Below are positions 49,501-61,689 of a stretch of 64,000 nt of DNA, piece after piece. Source of the stretch: Metallyticus violacea (lineage: Eukaryota; Arthropoda; Insecta; Mantodea; Metallyticidae); the NCBI GenBank assembly GCA_030762175.1, contig CM060842.1, positions 50,312,001 through 50,376,000 of the forward strand, given 5' to 3'. The notes beneath the pieces were generated by a model. That model did no database searches, had not been told where the DNA came from, and saw only the letters and a list, made by a program, of their open reading frames with translations. Positions within the stretch are counted from its first letter, which is position 1; each line of letters opens with the position of its first letter. The position numbers were made by a program, and so were the translations under genes.

Positions 49501-51539
49501 CGTGTATCCTTCCAAAACTACCTATTACAATTTAAAAATATAATAAGTATTCCTTATTATATATTTTATGTCGTCTTTAAAAGTATGGCCATTGTGCGCC
49601 TTCTACCAAGCTTAGCCATTATCTGTTCTACATTTGCTTAATGGCATCGTGCCTTGAAATGAGTTTTAATAGAGCAGTTCAGTTTAAACCATGAAATTTA
49701 CTTTTTGCGCTGTTAATATGTACCATGCTTAAAGCACTGACATTTAAAATGCATTTAGTTGGATTTTGTTTCTGATTCAGAGTAATTTTTAATTAAATGC
49801 TTTAGTTAGCATTTTATACTCTAGGCAGTGATATATTTGTTTTTGTAAAAAGCATGCAGATACGCACAAAAATCTATCAAAGATGCAGCAGTACAACAAC
49901 AGATGCGTTAGCATTTTGTTTCCGCTCCTTTAATTAATATTTTCATTTTTATGATTTTTCTAATGCATGTTAAATATAAAATATATTTGAAAATAAAGAA
50001 ATGTGCATGGTTGAACAAAATAAAAATATGGCTTCTAGGAACGGAAATAAATTGTGCATAGTAAATGTATAAAATTAAGATTTATATTTATGAACACACA
50101 CGTGTGTGTATGTGCTTTCATTTAATTATATATCATTATTAATATCTCTCCAAAATTTGTTATTTGCATATTTATTTTTGATCTCGGCCATAATCAAATT
50201 ACCCTTAGTACTTTTCGCTGTTTATTATATATATATTTGTGAACAAGAAATATTAAGGCACTTATTCACTGTGAATTTAGTTTTATGTACTTTTCAGTAT
50301 TACCTAACCAATAATGAAGCAACTGTTTTAATAATCATATACAATGTAAAACTGGTAATGACAGTACTGTAGTCTGGGTATGTAATATTGCCTTCTCTTG
50401 GATGATGTAGAAGAACAAACCTTAATTTCCTCTCCCTTCCAGTGTGCCATTCTGACATGAACAGTTAGTTTTAAGATAGCTTACTTTCAGTAACGGCATG
50501 CTATTGAATAACAACTGCAAACAAAGTTTTCACCTAAAGGAAGAAACATTAAGTATATATTGAGAAACTCAGCTCGTACACAATAAAATATTTTAAAGTT
50601 TGCTACGAGCAATCATGAAAATCTGGACATAGGCAACTCCAATTTTTTTATAATTACAAAATAATGTTCATAAATGTTTACTTAAGGGTTTATAATTTGC
50701 AGGAAAACCCCTTAAGTGACATCGTTATCGGCAAGATATTCTTGCAACACTCTGTGGTAATGTTACAGCCAAATGCTACAAATGTTAAATGAACAGCAAA
50801 ATGAATCGGTCTTGTAGCATCTGCCATAGGAATGCGAGAAAAAAATAAATGAATAAAAATAAAATAAAAGGAATTCGTCCAGAGATTACAAAATTTTATT
50901 CAGAAAGTGGGCGGTCACACATATCATCACCAGTTTAGATTTAGTTCGTCGGAATTCACTTCAACGTAGAAGACCATTTATTTCTGTACCAATGCGCTGA
51001 AACACGGTCATAATGAACATTGAAACAGATCCATTGTACCTAACGGAAGAAAGCCGAGGCTGTTGGCATGCCAACAAAATAGCGCAATTACTACTCGTAC
51101 TTTTACGGCGGGATGAAAAAGTGAAAACTTGCTGGCCCAATGTATTGCCTTCGTTGGAGACTATGTTGAGAAATAAAATTAGGATTTTTAAAAAAGAATG
51201 TGTTTAATTCACTTTTTAGCAAACTTTTTAAATGACCACCTTAGTGAGTAAATAGCCTGAATAGGGCTTAGTGCTTTAAATGTATACAATCGTGTGGAAT
51301 AAAGGCAGAAAAATGAAATAGAAAAAGAAATTAACTGGAGCCAAAGTGTTTACAGTAGCAAATAGTGTGCAGGAAACATTTGTCTTAAATTTGCTATTTC
51401 TGAAAATTAGCTTTGCAGAGTTGGCTAATGCATGCGTTTAGCTATATTGTTCTGTATTTTACACTAGCTCATGTTTATTTGTAGTTATATGATACCCATA
51501 TTTTGACTTCCTCCCACATTTTGGTTTTAGTTATGGAGT
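46577..51539. other. Intergenic, no gene seen
   Basis: Almost 5 kb of AT-rich DNA. Pyrimidine-rich low-complexity at 47945-48070. No coding or repeat feature that I can support. Confidence 0.6.
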
Positions 51540-52270
51540 TGTTATTCATATAACACAGTCAAAAGGAAGCTGTTGAAAGAAAAGCAACTGCTCTTTCACC
51601 TGCACATAAGAAATATTTGAATTGGGACAAAACACACCACTAAGGTTGAACAGTGGAAAACATGAAAATAGTTATTTTCTCAGAGAGAGTTATTTTGAAG
51701 TGATGGCCATAGAGCAAAAAGTATGCACAAAAGCCCCAATGAACACAGTTCACTTGCATACATTCTCAAGCACTAAAATATCCACTAAATAACATATTTT
51801 TGGAGGTTATGTGCTACATTGGTTCAGAGGCTCAGAGCTTTTGGTTCCAGTTAATAGAATGATGAACTCTCAATATTACTTTGTTTCGCAGAGGTGTGAT
51901 GGCATGTACCATTGGAATGTAAGCAAATTTTTAATGGCAACCAGATAAAGAAGCTGTCATTGCCTGTGAATTCTGCTGATGTAAATTCTCCAAGAGCATG
52001 TAGGAATAATATAGAACTAGATACAAAAAAGTATTCCAGAACAAAAGGCCATGATGATTACATCCATAGACCAATCTGTGATTCCAAGATGAGAAGAGTT
52101 TTAAAACAAATCAAATCAATGACTAGACACTGTCAAATGTTTAGACAAAGATATCCTTTTTTTAATCTAGAATTCCCATTAATAATGAGCTGCACTACAG
52201 CACTATTGAAGAAGAATATCAACCAATTACCTGAAATATTGCATGCTTTCAAGATCATGTTCTAAAGAGA
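51540..52270 (+). pseudogene. Tc1-like transposase pseudogene
   Basis: Plus strand across stops: NWDKTHH near 51620; TVENMKIVIFSERVILK (FSDES-like block, Asp lost); ESYFEVMAIEQKVCTK; then HIFGGYVLHWFRGSELL and VNRMMNSQYYF. These match the Tc1 order VWG-x-F-x-x-x-GVGPL then EG-x-MN-x-x-Y. The HDNA and NPIE blocks are not recognisable. Confidence 0.55.
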
Positions 52271-52805
52271 CAGACTGTCCATAAGGCATTCAGCAGAGTT
52301 TTATAATATTTCCTTGAATTCTTTGCTACTATTAAGAAATATTTAGCAAAAGACCTTAAGAAATTTTCACCAATTCTATTTCCCTATTTTGTTTTCTTCT
52401 TACTATTCATTTTTCACAATTAAATATAGAAACCAGAACTGCCATTATCGCATGCATCTTTTGGAATTGCACACCATAATTTATGGAACATATTATTAAC
52501 TATCATCTTAATTCCCAAGAAATTGTGTATAGAATGCAATTTAACCTGCCTGGTCTCTATATGAGCATTTTGCTTACAGATTATTTTGAATCTCTAATTT
52601 TGCATACATTATCATGTATGCTTAAAATTCATGTTAAAGTATTAATGAGGATTCTAGTTCTTTTATCAACTTCTAAGAGGCGAATATTAAATTGATTTAA
52701 CTCATTTTATAGTTTGGATTATATTGAGATTGCTTAATACTTGTACTCATGAATCTACAGGTAATAAAATAAATTCTATTCAATTAATTACTGAAACCAA
52801 AATAA

Positions 52806-53028
52806 CATCTTTTACAATGAGAGCCATGCTTTATTTAAATGTGAATTGTCCTCCAAAGCCTTCTTTTATTCTAAAAATACTGTTTCTTTCTGTTTCCTAT
52901 GTTTCATTAGCCACATCATTGCTACCACATTTGTCAAAAATATTTTCCATTTAGTGGAAAGACTTCAATGGCTGCATTGTGTATTATTTTTCCTTGATAT
53001 CCAAAAATTAGACAGTTATCATAATATA
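52806..53028 (+). repeat. Direct repeat B, copy 1
   Basis: About 223 bases nearly identical to 55000-55206 (shared TTTATTTAAATGTGAATTGT and CATTGCTACCACATTTGTCA). Copy 2 lacks about 15 bases. The two copies lie either side of the first TRP exon. Confidence 0.9.
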
Positions 53029-53192
53029 AATTAGTTCAGTACATTTTTCAGACACTTCTCTTACAGCATATTCATAGGAAGTTATAAAAATCTTTATAGG
53101 TATGTCTAACATAAATGTTGTAGTTTTATTTCCTGAAAATTAAAACAGAAAAATTAGTTAATTGTATTGTGAACATAATGCTCACTTGCAAC

Positions 53193-53305
53193 CATGCAAC
53201 CACTGGCAGAACGTTTTGCCTCGCGATCACTTTCAGATTATAAGTATTTTAGATTCATTAATACATGTAACAAATGGCAATATTTTCATGATGAAATATG
53301 AAAGA
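53193..53305 (+). repeat. Direct repeat A, copy 1
   Basis: Matches 54725-54835 (GCAGAACGTTTTGCCT, then ATCACTTTCAG). In copy 2 this segment follows a transposase-like frame, so it is probably part of a transposon 3' end. Confidence 0.8.
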
Positions 53306-53526
53306 TTCAAATGTGAAATCTTTTAGCTGTATGTTTTAGAATGTTTCTTTATGGAATCTAATGAAACTCATGGGATCCAACATGAAAGTTCTGGTAGCTT
53401 CTTCTAAGTATATCTACTTTTTACTTTATCTGCATAAAAAGCCTAATAATAGAATGTGAGACTAAAGAAAGAATCATACTTAAGGCTTTGTAGGATCTGC
53501 AAGGGGGAGTCAAATCCTGCATCAAG

Positions 53527-53684
53527 ATGAAGGTAACAGAGTCACGAGAGAACCTCCTTGGCAATGGAGAGTCTGGCATGGGATCTATGCGTTCATTGGA
53601 TGCAACACCAGAGGTTTCTCTTACACAGATGGAGAAACGTTTTCTGCTCTGTGCAGAAAGAGGAGATGTTGCCTCAGTGAAAAG
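53527..53684 (+). CDS. Trpgamma: TRP channel coding exon 1
   Basis: Starts at ATG 53527 and ends AAAAG before GTATAG, phase 2 (Arg53 split). Residues 1-53. A possible acceptor (TTTGTAG, ending at 53493) would make this the second exon after an untranslated one. The ATG is the first in frame there. Confidence 0.85.
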
Positions 53685-56600
53685 GTATAGCCATGCTTCA
53701 TTAAACAATCCTAGTTTAATTTCATCTAGTTAGGCTGTTTTCAATGTTAATTAAAGTCAAAATATAGTTAGAACATATTATTTTCAAGAAAATGACAAAG
53801 AGTAACAATGTTAGAATAACACATAATAGAGTTATGTTAAAAGTAGAATAAGTTGATGAACTCACTGAAGTTACTGCTGTGCGGAATGCCAATCTCTTTG
53901 CCGATTTTAATAATATTCATACAACTTTTTCTGTATTTACAAATTACTGTGCATTTTTTCTTATGTTCTTCATTAATAATACAGCATATAATGTAACATG
54001 ATTTTAAAGTACAAATTAAAAAGGCACTAAATAAATAGAACTTACAATATAGCTTTACCTTTATTATCATGATATTTTATTCATAATGTTTTATTTGACC
54101 TTTTTAAGCTTTATGTTTTATTTATTTCATGATAATATATTTTTCATAGGATGTGTTTATTTATTTTCATTTAACAGGCTATTTTGTAATCAATACCTTA
54201 GTATTAAAACAAGTATAATGGAAAAAAATGTTATTATACACCAAAGTTAACACTACACTACTTCTCCACATTAAGCCACTTGCCCATAAGGTGGTGCAAG
54301 CCCTTGTGTGCCCTCATCACAAATAATCACCACCTTGTAGTGCGAGTGTAAACAGACATTTTCCAACAAAAAGTTAATGGCCATAGTGTTTTGGAACCAT
54401 AGGGGAGTTTTCTTAATTTACTTGAACAAGAATCATTTCAAAGGTTTGCTGCAAAACTCTGAGCATACTTCAAAGGGTTCATTAAGAACAAGAGAAAAGA
54501 CATGAAGATATCAGGCATGGGTCTCTTTCTTCACGGATCATGCTTAATGGCACTGGTTCAGCAATTTTGATGGGAGGGGGCCACTCTTCTTACAGTCCAA
54601 GTCTTGCACCAAGTGACTTTCATTTGTTCTTACAAATGAAAAAGTGGTTGGGATACATAGTGATTCAATGGACAACATTAGCATCTAGCTGCACTAACAG
54701 GCAAGTGTTCTATGAAAGCTTGCAACCACCTGCAGAACGTTTTGCCTAGCAATCACTTTCAGGTTATAAGTATTTTGGATTCATTAATAAACATAACAAA
54801 TGTTGCTATATTTTCTTGATGAAATGTGAAAATGGGTGCACACCATAACAAGTACCTATGGGTAGTAATAACAACTCAGGTATATATTTAACTTTTTTGC
54901 ATAGTAATATTTTTTTTTTCCATCCCACTTGTCCCCTTTTCTTAAGGTTTTGTACCAAATAACCCTCATAGAATGTTTAGCTCAAATTATGTTTTATAGC
55001 ATCTTTACAATGAGAGCTATGCTTTATTTAAATGTGAATTGTCCTCCAAAGCCATCTTTTATTCTTTCTGTTTCATATGTGTCATTAGCCACATCATTGC
55101 TACCACATTTGTCAAAAATATTTTCTATTTAGTGGAAAGACTTCAATGACTTCATTGTGTATTATTTTTCCTTGATGTCCAAAAATTAGACAGTTATCAT
55201 AATATATTTCACGATGCTGCAGGTGTTGAAAATTTAAAAAAATGTTTGATAGGCTTAATAAAATAAATTAATGTATTTAAATCGTTAATCTCGTTATAAT
55301 GTGAATATATTTCATGTGCATGACATCCATCAAATTATCACCTGCCTTGTAGACATTAACATTTTAACACAGTGAACAGAATATCTTAATAAAGTAATGT
55401 TACAGCAGTTTTAACATTAAAAACACAACATTCAAAGATTGTTTTAAATCATAACCGTGTGAAAGTTAAATTATTATTTTTCAGATTTAATAATAGTAGA
55501 ATCAATACATTTTTTGCTATTAATGACCTATGAATAAATATCAAATTATCACTATCAAATATGCATTACTCACAAACTGCTACTGACCAATTGATATCTT
55601 ATCACTAAATCCCCACTACTTATTTCCATAAATTTGCAATTCATATAGTTTATACTTATACATATACTTTACCGCTAAAAATTCTTGAATTCTCTTATGT
55701 TAAAAAAATTAATTTGTTTCATAATTTTAACAACTTCCCAAATTGTGTTTCTTTGTTATAGAATGTATAAATTTTTCCCCAGCAAATGTGAATTACTACA
55801 TATTTTTTTCTGTTGAAGGCAATAAAATGGACATTAATAAAGTTTAATAACGAATTCTGCTCTGTTTTAGGTTGCTTACAGACTGTAAAGACAAGCCTGA
55901 AGAACTGAATATTAATTGTGTAGATCCCCTTAATAGATCTGCATTGATAGCAGCAATTGAGAATGAAAACATTGATCTGATAATGCTCTTGATAGAGTTC
56001 AACATTCGTGTACAGGTAAGTTAAGCAGTTATGTTTGCTTGATTATGAGCATTTTATATAATACTGGAGTATATATCAATTTAATATAGTCATCATAAAT
56101 GAGTCATATAAAATTAATTTTGAATGTGCTCATTCCTAACGTTAGGTAAACTGGACAATTTAGCAAATTCTGAACACTCTAAGATTACAGTTCTGAACAT
56201 AGTGTTGAACTTATTGAAATAATACCAATGGATGAGCTATTCCTCAGAGTATGTTCAGCTAATCCAATAAGCATCATTTACTTAAATGAAGTACCTGCAT
56301 TTTTGTGTAATGAAAGCATTATTTTATTAGTAGCAAACCATAGCATCGAAGACTTTTTAAAGTTATTGCAGCATTATATCTAAAATATTGGCCACTCAGT
56401 TAAGTTTGTGTGCATTCTCGTTCTGCTAAGAACCCTGCCTTCCTCTCGAATCTTCAAGATCTTCCTTCCTTCTCTTACTGCTAGATTTGTAGTGCCACAC
56501 TTTTCTTTATCACTCTATTTGTCAACAAATAGCAGTTGGCTCTTATCTTTAATATGGATAACTACTTATGGGCTCCAAGCTTGTTCTTGCTCGAGATTCG

Positions 56601-59600
56601 TCTATGTGAGAATTCATATTCTGTTGTTCTGCAATGATATCCTTCAGCAAGGCTTATTCATAAATTTCTTCTTTGAAATGTGGTAAATTTGCAGTTTGAC
56701 TCATTTTCTATGATAAGAGCAGTGACCTAGGTAATTAATTAATTAATTAATTAATTGTTTATCATATATATAATTTTCTTTACATTTATCTTTTCATGTC
56801 TTGCAGTAAAATTTTCATTGTAATTATGTGCTGGCTTTATTTTTATTATGCTTCATACTGGAGCTATTTTCTTAACAAATTCTTCAACTGTTATATGGGA
56901 AAGATTTGTAAGAGATTTTTCTATGTTAAATACTTTGTTTTAAAACAATGATTATTTTGTGTTGCCTATATCAGCTGTAAAGTACATAAAATTAAATTAA
57001 TGTTTCATTCAAATGTGATATAAATTAAAGAATATATTATTCAAATGTATATTTAAGAATAATAAATGCTTTATCTTATGCAGATGAGTAATATTCTAAT
57101 AAATTATTAAATATATTGTGATTATTAAATTCTATTAGCATATTAAATACCATGTTTAGTACTTGAATTTCTCTGCCATACTTTGTATTTAAAATCATCC
57201 ATTCAAGAACCATTCACATCCTACATACCAGATTCCTTACCCATTAAACCAATGTACACATTTACTCATATAAGCATATTGACAAAGAAATAAAATTAAA
57301 TATTTTGAACAATACCTAAGAAAAATTGAATGATAAATATGTTACTGACTTAAGCTGTTCAAACAGTATATGTTGCTCATAAAATTTCAATTACACTACA
57401 TTTCATAACAAAACATACCTTTAATTTTATTTTTAATGAATATGTATTATCTGAGGTTAATCTGTAATTTTTTAGGATTCACTACTGCATGCCATTAAGG
57501 AAGAATATGTTGAGGCTGTTGAACTACTTCTGGAATGGGAGGAAAGAAACCATGTACCTGGCACACCTTATGTAAGTATGTGTTTAATTTTCCATTTATT
57601 GTGAGGGTAGTGCCACATCAAAGGCAAATTAATATTCATGTACTCTATGAAGATGGCTGAGGTCATTAAGGTGCAGACTCATTAGTGGGTCTGGGCTTCA
57701 TTCCCACCAGGACCATCCTCCTTGACTGAGGTTTTTTTCCTTAGTCCTCATATGCTGGCCATATACCCTAAACTTAAGCCTGGAATGCTTCCTTTAAAAA
57801 AATCCATCCCCAGTGTATCATTTCATCTGATGTATCATCAGTGTCCACTGCCTGTGATGCCTCAAAAGTTACATGGGATGTTAAACACTATTAAAAAAAA
57901 CTTAGAATAAGTCAGGAAGTACACAACTTTAGTCTTTGATTTTTTCTTGTTTAAAATATTTCAGAGCTGGGAGTCTGTGGATCGAGCACAATCAACTTTT
58001 ACTCCGGATATCACACCTCTAATCCTTGCAGCACATATGAACAATTATGAAATCCTCAAAATTCTCCTTGACCGTGGAGCTTCGTTACCTATGCCACATG
58101 ATGTTAGGTAAGATCACAGTTGAAAAATTCACATGGATATACATATATCAACTTTTGAGAATGTGGATTAGTATTCATTTTCAATAAATAAAAATATCTA
58201 TCATTTTTATTTATGATAATATCTATTAATAATTAATATTTTATTTATGATAATGAATATGATTAATTTTATGTTATTATATTATATTATTATATTATTT
58301 ATGATAATGATAATATCATTCATTTTAACTATCAGTTCTTCCCTCATGGTCAGGGACTATGGAACTAACAAATATCAATTAGGACATATTTTTACAATAT
58401 ATACTTATTCTTAGCTGTAGCTTCATACTGAGATGGCTCAATCATGTATAACACATGCTAAACTTCAATAAATTGAAATTTGAGATGCAGGATAGAAATA
58501 AAAGGAAATGTTCCTTGAATTGAATGAGGTTTTCATTACAATAAAAAATATAAGTGAATGATAGCTGTTCTTGCTAGCTAATACCAGATGTATTGTCAAG
58601 TATCACAGAAAAGTATTAAGATTCTTTTTGTCCTGTTAATAATTTAATTCTTCATTTGGGTTGCAACAAGTATTATAATTCATTTTTTACAGCCATATTC
58701 AGATAATGGTCGTAAATTTGAGTGCAGCCTGATATGCTCTGCCATCACTAAATCATATTTCCCAAGTAGCTGTACAAGTTTTAAAAAGTTTCCATTTTTT
58801 GTAGTTAACAACTTGTCAATGCTTTTCCTGAATACCAAATTATATTGAGATAAAACAATTACTTCAATAAAACATTCTAAACCTTTCTCCATTGTTCTGA
58901 CTCTTTCTATATTTAGCTTCAACATTGTTACAATTTCTGCTTTGTGTCATTTAACACAGCATATAAAATGTTTACTTTTCATGCTGCTTCAAGTAGGTAC
59001 TAACTAAAGTAAATTCTAACTAATCTGTCATCTAAAACACTCTTATGCTTCACTTACTTTTAAATACGTGGGACCCATTTCGAAGAGACATGCTATCCAT
59101 CTTCAACCAACTTGACGTAGGTAGGAGAAACTAACATCTATGAGAACCTGTGGCTCCTCTCTGGAGGTGTTTTTTTATAAACTGGAAATTTGTATTACAT
59201 TCTGCATAATGTCGAAATTCATAACATGATCCCTATGTTTATGAATGTAAATCTTCTCCCATGTGTCCAATTCTGTACGTCCATGTGCTTTTTAAGTAAC
59301 TTTATTTCTTTTTTATGTTGTGATTATCTATCCAAAAATGGTATGCCACTGCTAACCTATCTATCTGTATGTACTTAACATTTCTGAGATGTTCCTTTAA
59401 CTGTGTTCCTATGTTCCTTTTAGTTTTTCTAACGTATATCTTATCACATTCTTTACATGTTATTTTCTAGATGTCTGACTTTTTCTCCAGTGGAATGTTA
59501 TTAAAGGTGTTGTCCTTTAAAACATTTTTAGAATGTATCTATTAACTGATGCCAATGTAATGTTAAAATCTTTCAAATTTTTTTGGAATTTATTTATAGC

Positions 59601-60736
59601 TACTGGATGGTAGGTGAATTTTTTAAAAACCAATCTCTCTTTTTTAGTTAATAGTATGGTGGTATTCTTGATCAATTTCTTCTTTAGAAATCTATTAAGT
59701 TCTTTTTTTTACTAAAGTTTTATTAAAACCGTTTATAAAAGTAATCTCCTGTATCTTCTCAAATTTGTTTTTGTACTCCTCTTTGCTGATTGGTAAATTC
59801 ACCAGTCTATATGCTAAGCTGTTAAAAATTGTGTGCTTGTGAGCTATGGGGTTGAACCCATTTGATTTTATATAGTTATATGAATGAATATACTTTCTAA
59901 AAATTCCAAATTCTAAATTTCAATGACTCTTATTAATTTTTATATCTAAAAATGGCAACATTCCCTTTGATTCTATTTCAAGTGTGAAAGATATATTCCT
60001 GTCTCGTACATTTAAAAGTTTCAAAGCATCTTTAACTAGTTCTTTTTTCACTACACTAAAAATGTTGTCAACATATAAGTACCAGCATTTAAAATAATGT
60101 GGGAAGGCAGAAATTATGTAAGTTTCAACCGTACTCATGAATAAATCTGCCAGAAAGGGGGACAAAGGATTCCCCATTGTCAGTCCTGTTTTCTGTATAC
60201 AGAATTCTCCTGCAAAATTAAAATAGGACTGGTTAATACAGATGTTAGTAAGGTGGACGTATTCTTTCCTGTGAGTTTCATTAATTCCTATCTCCTTTAA
60301 ACAATCGTTCAAAAACGATAAAAGCTTGTCACTTGGAATAGTCGGAAACAAAGATAATACGTCAAAAGACACTAAAATATTAGAGGGTAGAACTTTAAAT
60401 TTTTTTTATTTTTTCAATTAAATGGAATGAGTTTTTTGTGCTTCTACTTTGAAACCTTGTAGAGCTTGAAATGTGTCTGTAAGCCATTTTGCTAGAAAAT
60501 ATGTATGGGTATTTATATTATTAATGATGGGTCTCATGCCCATCCCAGGTTTATGGACTTTAGGTAACCCATATATTCTGGTTATATTAGGATTGTTTTG
60601 TTTTAAACTATATTTTTCTATGTCTGGTATTATAGTACAAGTCTGTATAGCTTCATTCAACTTTTTTGCATGTGCACAATAAAGTGTTCATTTAATCTCA
60701 ATTAAACGTACTTACGAAGCTGTTGACAATGGTGTG

Positions 60737-60769
<33 letters not shown>

Positions 60770-61558
60770 AACAATGTAATACAGTTTTTTTCACACTGAC
60801 TCCATTTACTCACATAAAAATCTGGACATATGTTTCGGGAGTGATCCCTCCCATCTTCAGACTGTAGATAAACTGTTGTTATGATAACATAACATTATCA
60901 TAACAACAGTTTATCTACAGGCTGAAGATGGGAGGGATCACTTCCAAAACATATGTCCAGATTTTTATGTAAGTAAATGGAGTTAGTGTGAAAAAAAATG
61001 TATTACATTGTTTATATGTTCATTTAATGTTACCAGTATTTAGCTGGTTTTGTGAAAAAGTCAGAAAGTAGGATTCTCTACCAGAAATAATTTCTGCTAT
61101 AAAAATATCAAACTTTCCCTTAAATATATATTTATATTAATGTTATTTTTCATCATTTTGTCAGCCTCTTGAATTGGTGCCTTGGGCTGCAGCCCATCTG
61201 TCCCACTCCTTAATAGATATGCAGGCAGAAGGTTGCCACTTTTTCTTACATGGTACAAATTATATGCCTTACTCAATTAAAAGCATATTGCATTGCCACA
61301 TTATTTATTTAAGTGAAAAAATGAATGCTGAAAGAAGATTATATATTATTTTTCAGGTGTGGATGTGATGAGTGTGTTCTCTCCAGTGAAACTGATTCAC
61401 TTAGGCACTCACAATCAAGAATCAATGCATATAAAGCACTGTCCTCTCCTTCCCTCATTGCACTTTCATCAAGGGATCCACTTCTAACAGCATTTGAACT
61501 TTCATGGGAACTGAGACGATTGAGCAGAATGGAGAATGAATTCCGTGAGGAATATAAT
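53527..61558 (+). CDS. Trpgamma: TRPC-class TRP cation channel (TRP-gamma-like), N-terminal part
   Basis: Five exons (53527-53684, 55871-56015, 57476-57571, 57965-58107, 61357-61558) join in frame with GT/AG borders to 248 residues; the gene continues past the right edge. The product is the cytosolic N-terminus of a TRPC-type plasma-membrane cation channel of the insect TRP/TRPL/TRP-gamma group, which forms tetramers gated downstream of phospholipase C. In order: [19 protein letters not shown] (35-53) opens the ankyrin repeats; [19 protein letters not shown] (about 68-86); [20 protein letters not shown] (about 104-123); [20 protein letters not shown] (about 145-164); [13 protein letters not shown] (about 176-188); then the TRP_2 stretch with [20 protein letters not shown] and [18 protein letters not shown]. 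Transmembrane segments and the EWKFAR box lie outside the window. The CGCDECV and [10 protein letters not shown] blocks make the class certain. TRP-gamma rather than TRP or TRPL is my best judgement. Introns contain transposons, typical of a large genome. Confidence 0.93.
54240..54750 (+). pseudogene. Mariner-like transposase fragment in TRP intron 1
   Basis: The plus-strand frame at 54540-54749 reads [20 protein letters not shown], fitting the [14 protein letters not shown] end of mariner transposases with the catalytic Asp retained only in PSDF. Upstream parts are not readable. Repeat A follows directly. Confidence 0.65.
54725..54835 (+). repeat. Direct repeat A, copy 2
   Basis: See copy 1 at 53193-53305. 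About 90 percent alike by eye. Confidence 0.8.
55000..55206 (+). repeat. Direct repeat B, copy 2
   Basis: See copy 1 at 52806-53028. Over 90 percent alike by eye, with one 15-base deletion. Confidence 0.9.
55871..56015 (+). CDS. Trpgamma: TRP channel coding exon 2
   Basis: Acceptor TTTTAG before 55871; donor GTAAGT after 56015. Completes Arg53 and encodes residues 54-101 of the ankyrin region ([19 protein letters not shown]). Ends in phase 0. Confidence 0.95.
56016..57475. other. TRP intron 2
   Basis: 1.46 kb, AT-rich, with a short (ATTA)n at about 56732-56756. No element recognised. Confidence 0.85.
57476..57571 (+). CDS. Trpgamma: TRP channel coding exon 3
   Basis: Acceptor TTTTTTAG before 57476; donor GTAAGT after 57571. 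32 codons, residues 102-133 ([20 protein letters not shown]). Phase 0 at both ends. Confidence 0.95.
57648..57905 (+). mobile_element. SINE-like repeat, family C, copy 4 (TRP intron 3)
   Basis: Plus orientation. The tRNA-like head GGCTGAGGTCATTAAGGTGC (57655) is followed by a B-box-like GGGCTTCATTCCC. The tail holds TGTATCATCAGTGTCC and an A-rich end at 57889-57901. It occupies most of the 393-base intron. Confidence 0.65.
57965..58107 (+). CDS. Trpgamma: TRP channel coding exon 4
   Basis: Acceptor ATTTCAG before 57965; donor GTAAGA after 58107. Residues 134-180 plus two bases of Arg181. Holds [20 protein letters not shown] and MPHDV. Confidence 0.95.
58108..59050. other. TRP intron 4, left part
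   Basis: AT-rich, with a TTATA/ATGATAAT low-complexity patch at 58200-58320. No element recognised. Confidence 0.6.
59050..60700 (-). mobile_element. Penelope-like retroelement, minus orientation, broken
   Basis: Minus strand. 60660-60418 encodes [20 protein letters not shown] then YFLAKWL, the start of a Penelope-type reverse transcriptase. 60372-59920 encodes [12 protein letters not shown] (RT motif A), [18 protein letters not shown] (motif B), [11 protein letters not shown] (active site, YVDN instead of YVDD) and [12 protein letters not shown]. About 59890-59690 has [20 protein letters not shown]. About 59475-59370 has a GIY-YIG endonuclease piece ([20 protein letters not shown], then EHLRN). 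The GIY-YIG after the RT is diagnostic for Penelope-like elements. The N-terminal part is missing and a stop interrupts it. Confidence 0.92.
60825..60860 (-). ncRNA. Hammerhead ribozyme-like core (minus, intact boxes)
   Basis: Minus strand: CTGAAGA (60860-60854), stem II GGGAG/CTCCC (60852-60848 and 60841-60837, perfect), GAAA (60836-60833), then CATATGTC, so that stem III is ACAU/AUGU (four perfect pairs, no loop) and C60825 is the cleavage base after GU. No stem I is evident next to it. Confidence 0.55.
60922..60957 (+). ncRNA. Hammerhead-like core (plus, box II mutated)
   Basis: Mirror copy: CTGAAGA at 60922-60928, stem II GGGAG/CTTCC, then AAAA in place of GAAA (60946-60949), followed by CATATGTC. 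Loss of the box II G would abolish cleavage. Confidence 0.5.
61357..61558 (+). CDS. Trpgamma: TRP channel coding exon 5
   Basis: Acceptor TTTTTCAG before 61357; donor GTAAGA after 61558. Completes Arg181 and encodes residues 182-248: [47 protein letters not shown] and [15 protein letters not shown]. Phase 0 at the end. The next exon is not in the window. Confidence 0.95.
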
Positions 61559-61587
61559 GTAAGATCAAATTAACTTTTCTTGATACA

Positions 61588-61590
61588 TAA

Positions 61591-61626
<36 letters not shown>

Positions 61627-61635
61627 GTTATTATT
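61588..61635. repeat. (ATT)n microsatellite
   Basis: About 48 bases, in TRP intron 5, just before the Penelope-like element. Confidence 0.95.
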
Positions 61636-61689
61636 AAAAATAATCAAATGCAGCGAAACAAGCATAAAATCTCATCTAAGTTAAAATAT

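Larger units (their letters stand above)
60765..61016. repeat. 252-base palindrome with two opposed hammerhead-like motifs
   Basis: Arms of about 120 bases are almost perfect inverted repeats (for example ACTCACATAAAAATCTGGAC on the left, inverted on the right), with a short centre at 60890. It is preceded by (TA)n at 60739-60760. Each arm holds one motif. It lies between the truncated Penelope-like element and TRP exon 5. Confidence 0.9.

Noticed and set aside
53421..53708. 95-residue minus-strand frame
   Set aside because: Antisense shadow of TRP exon 1.
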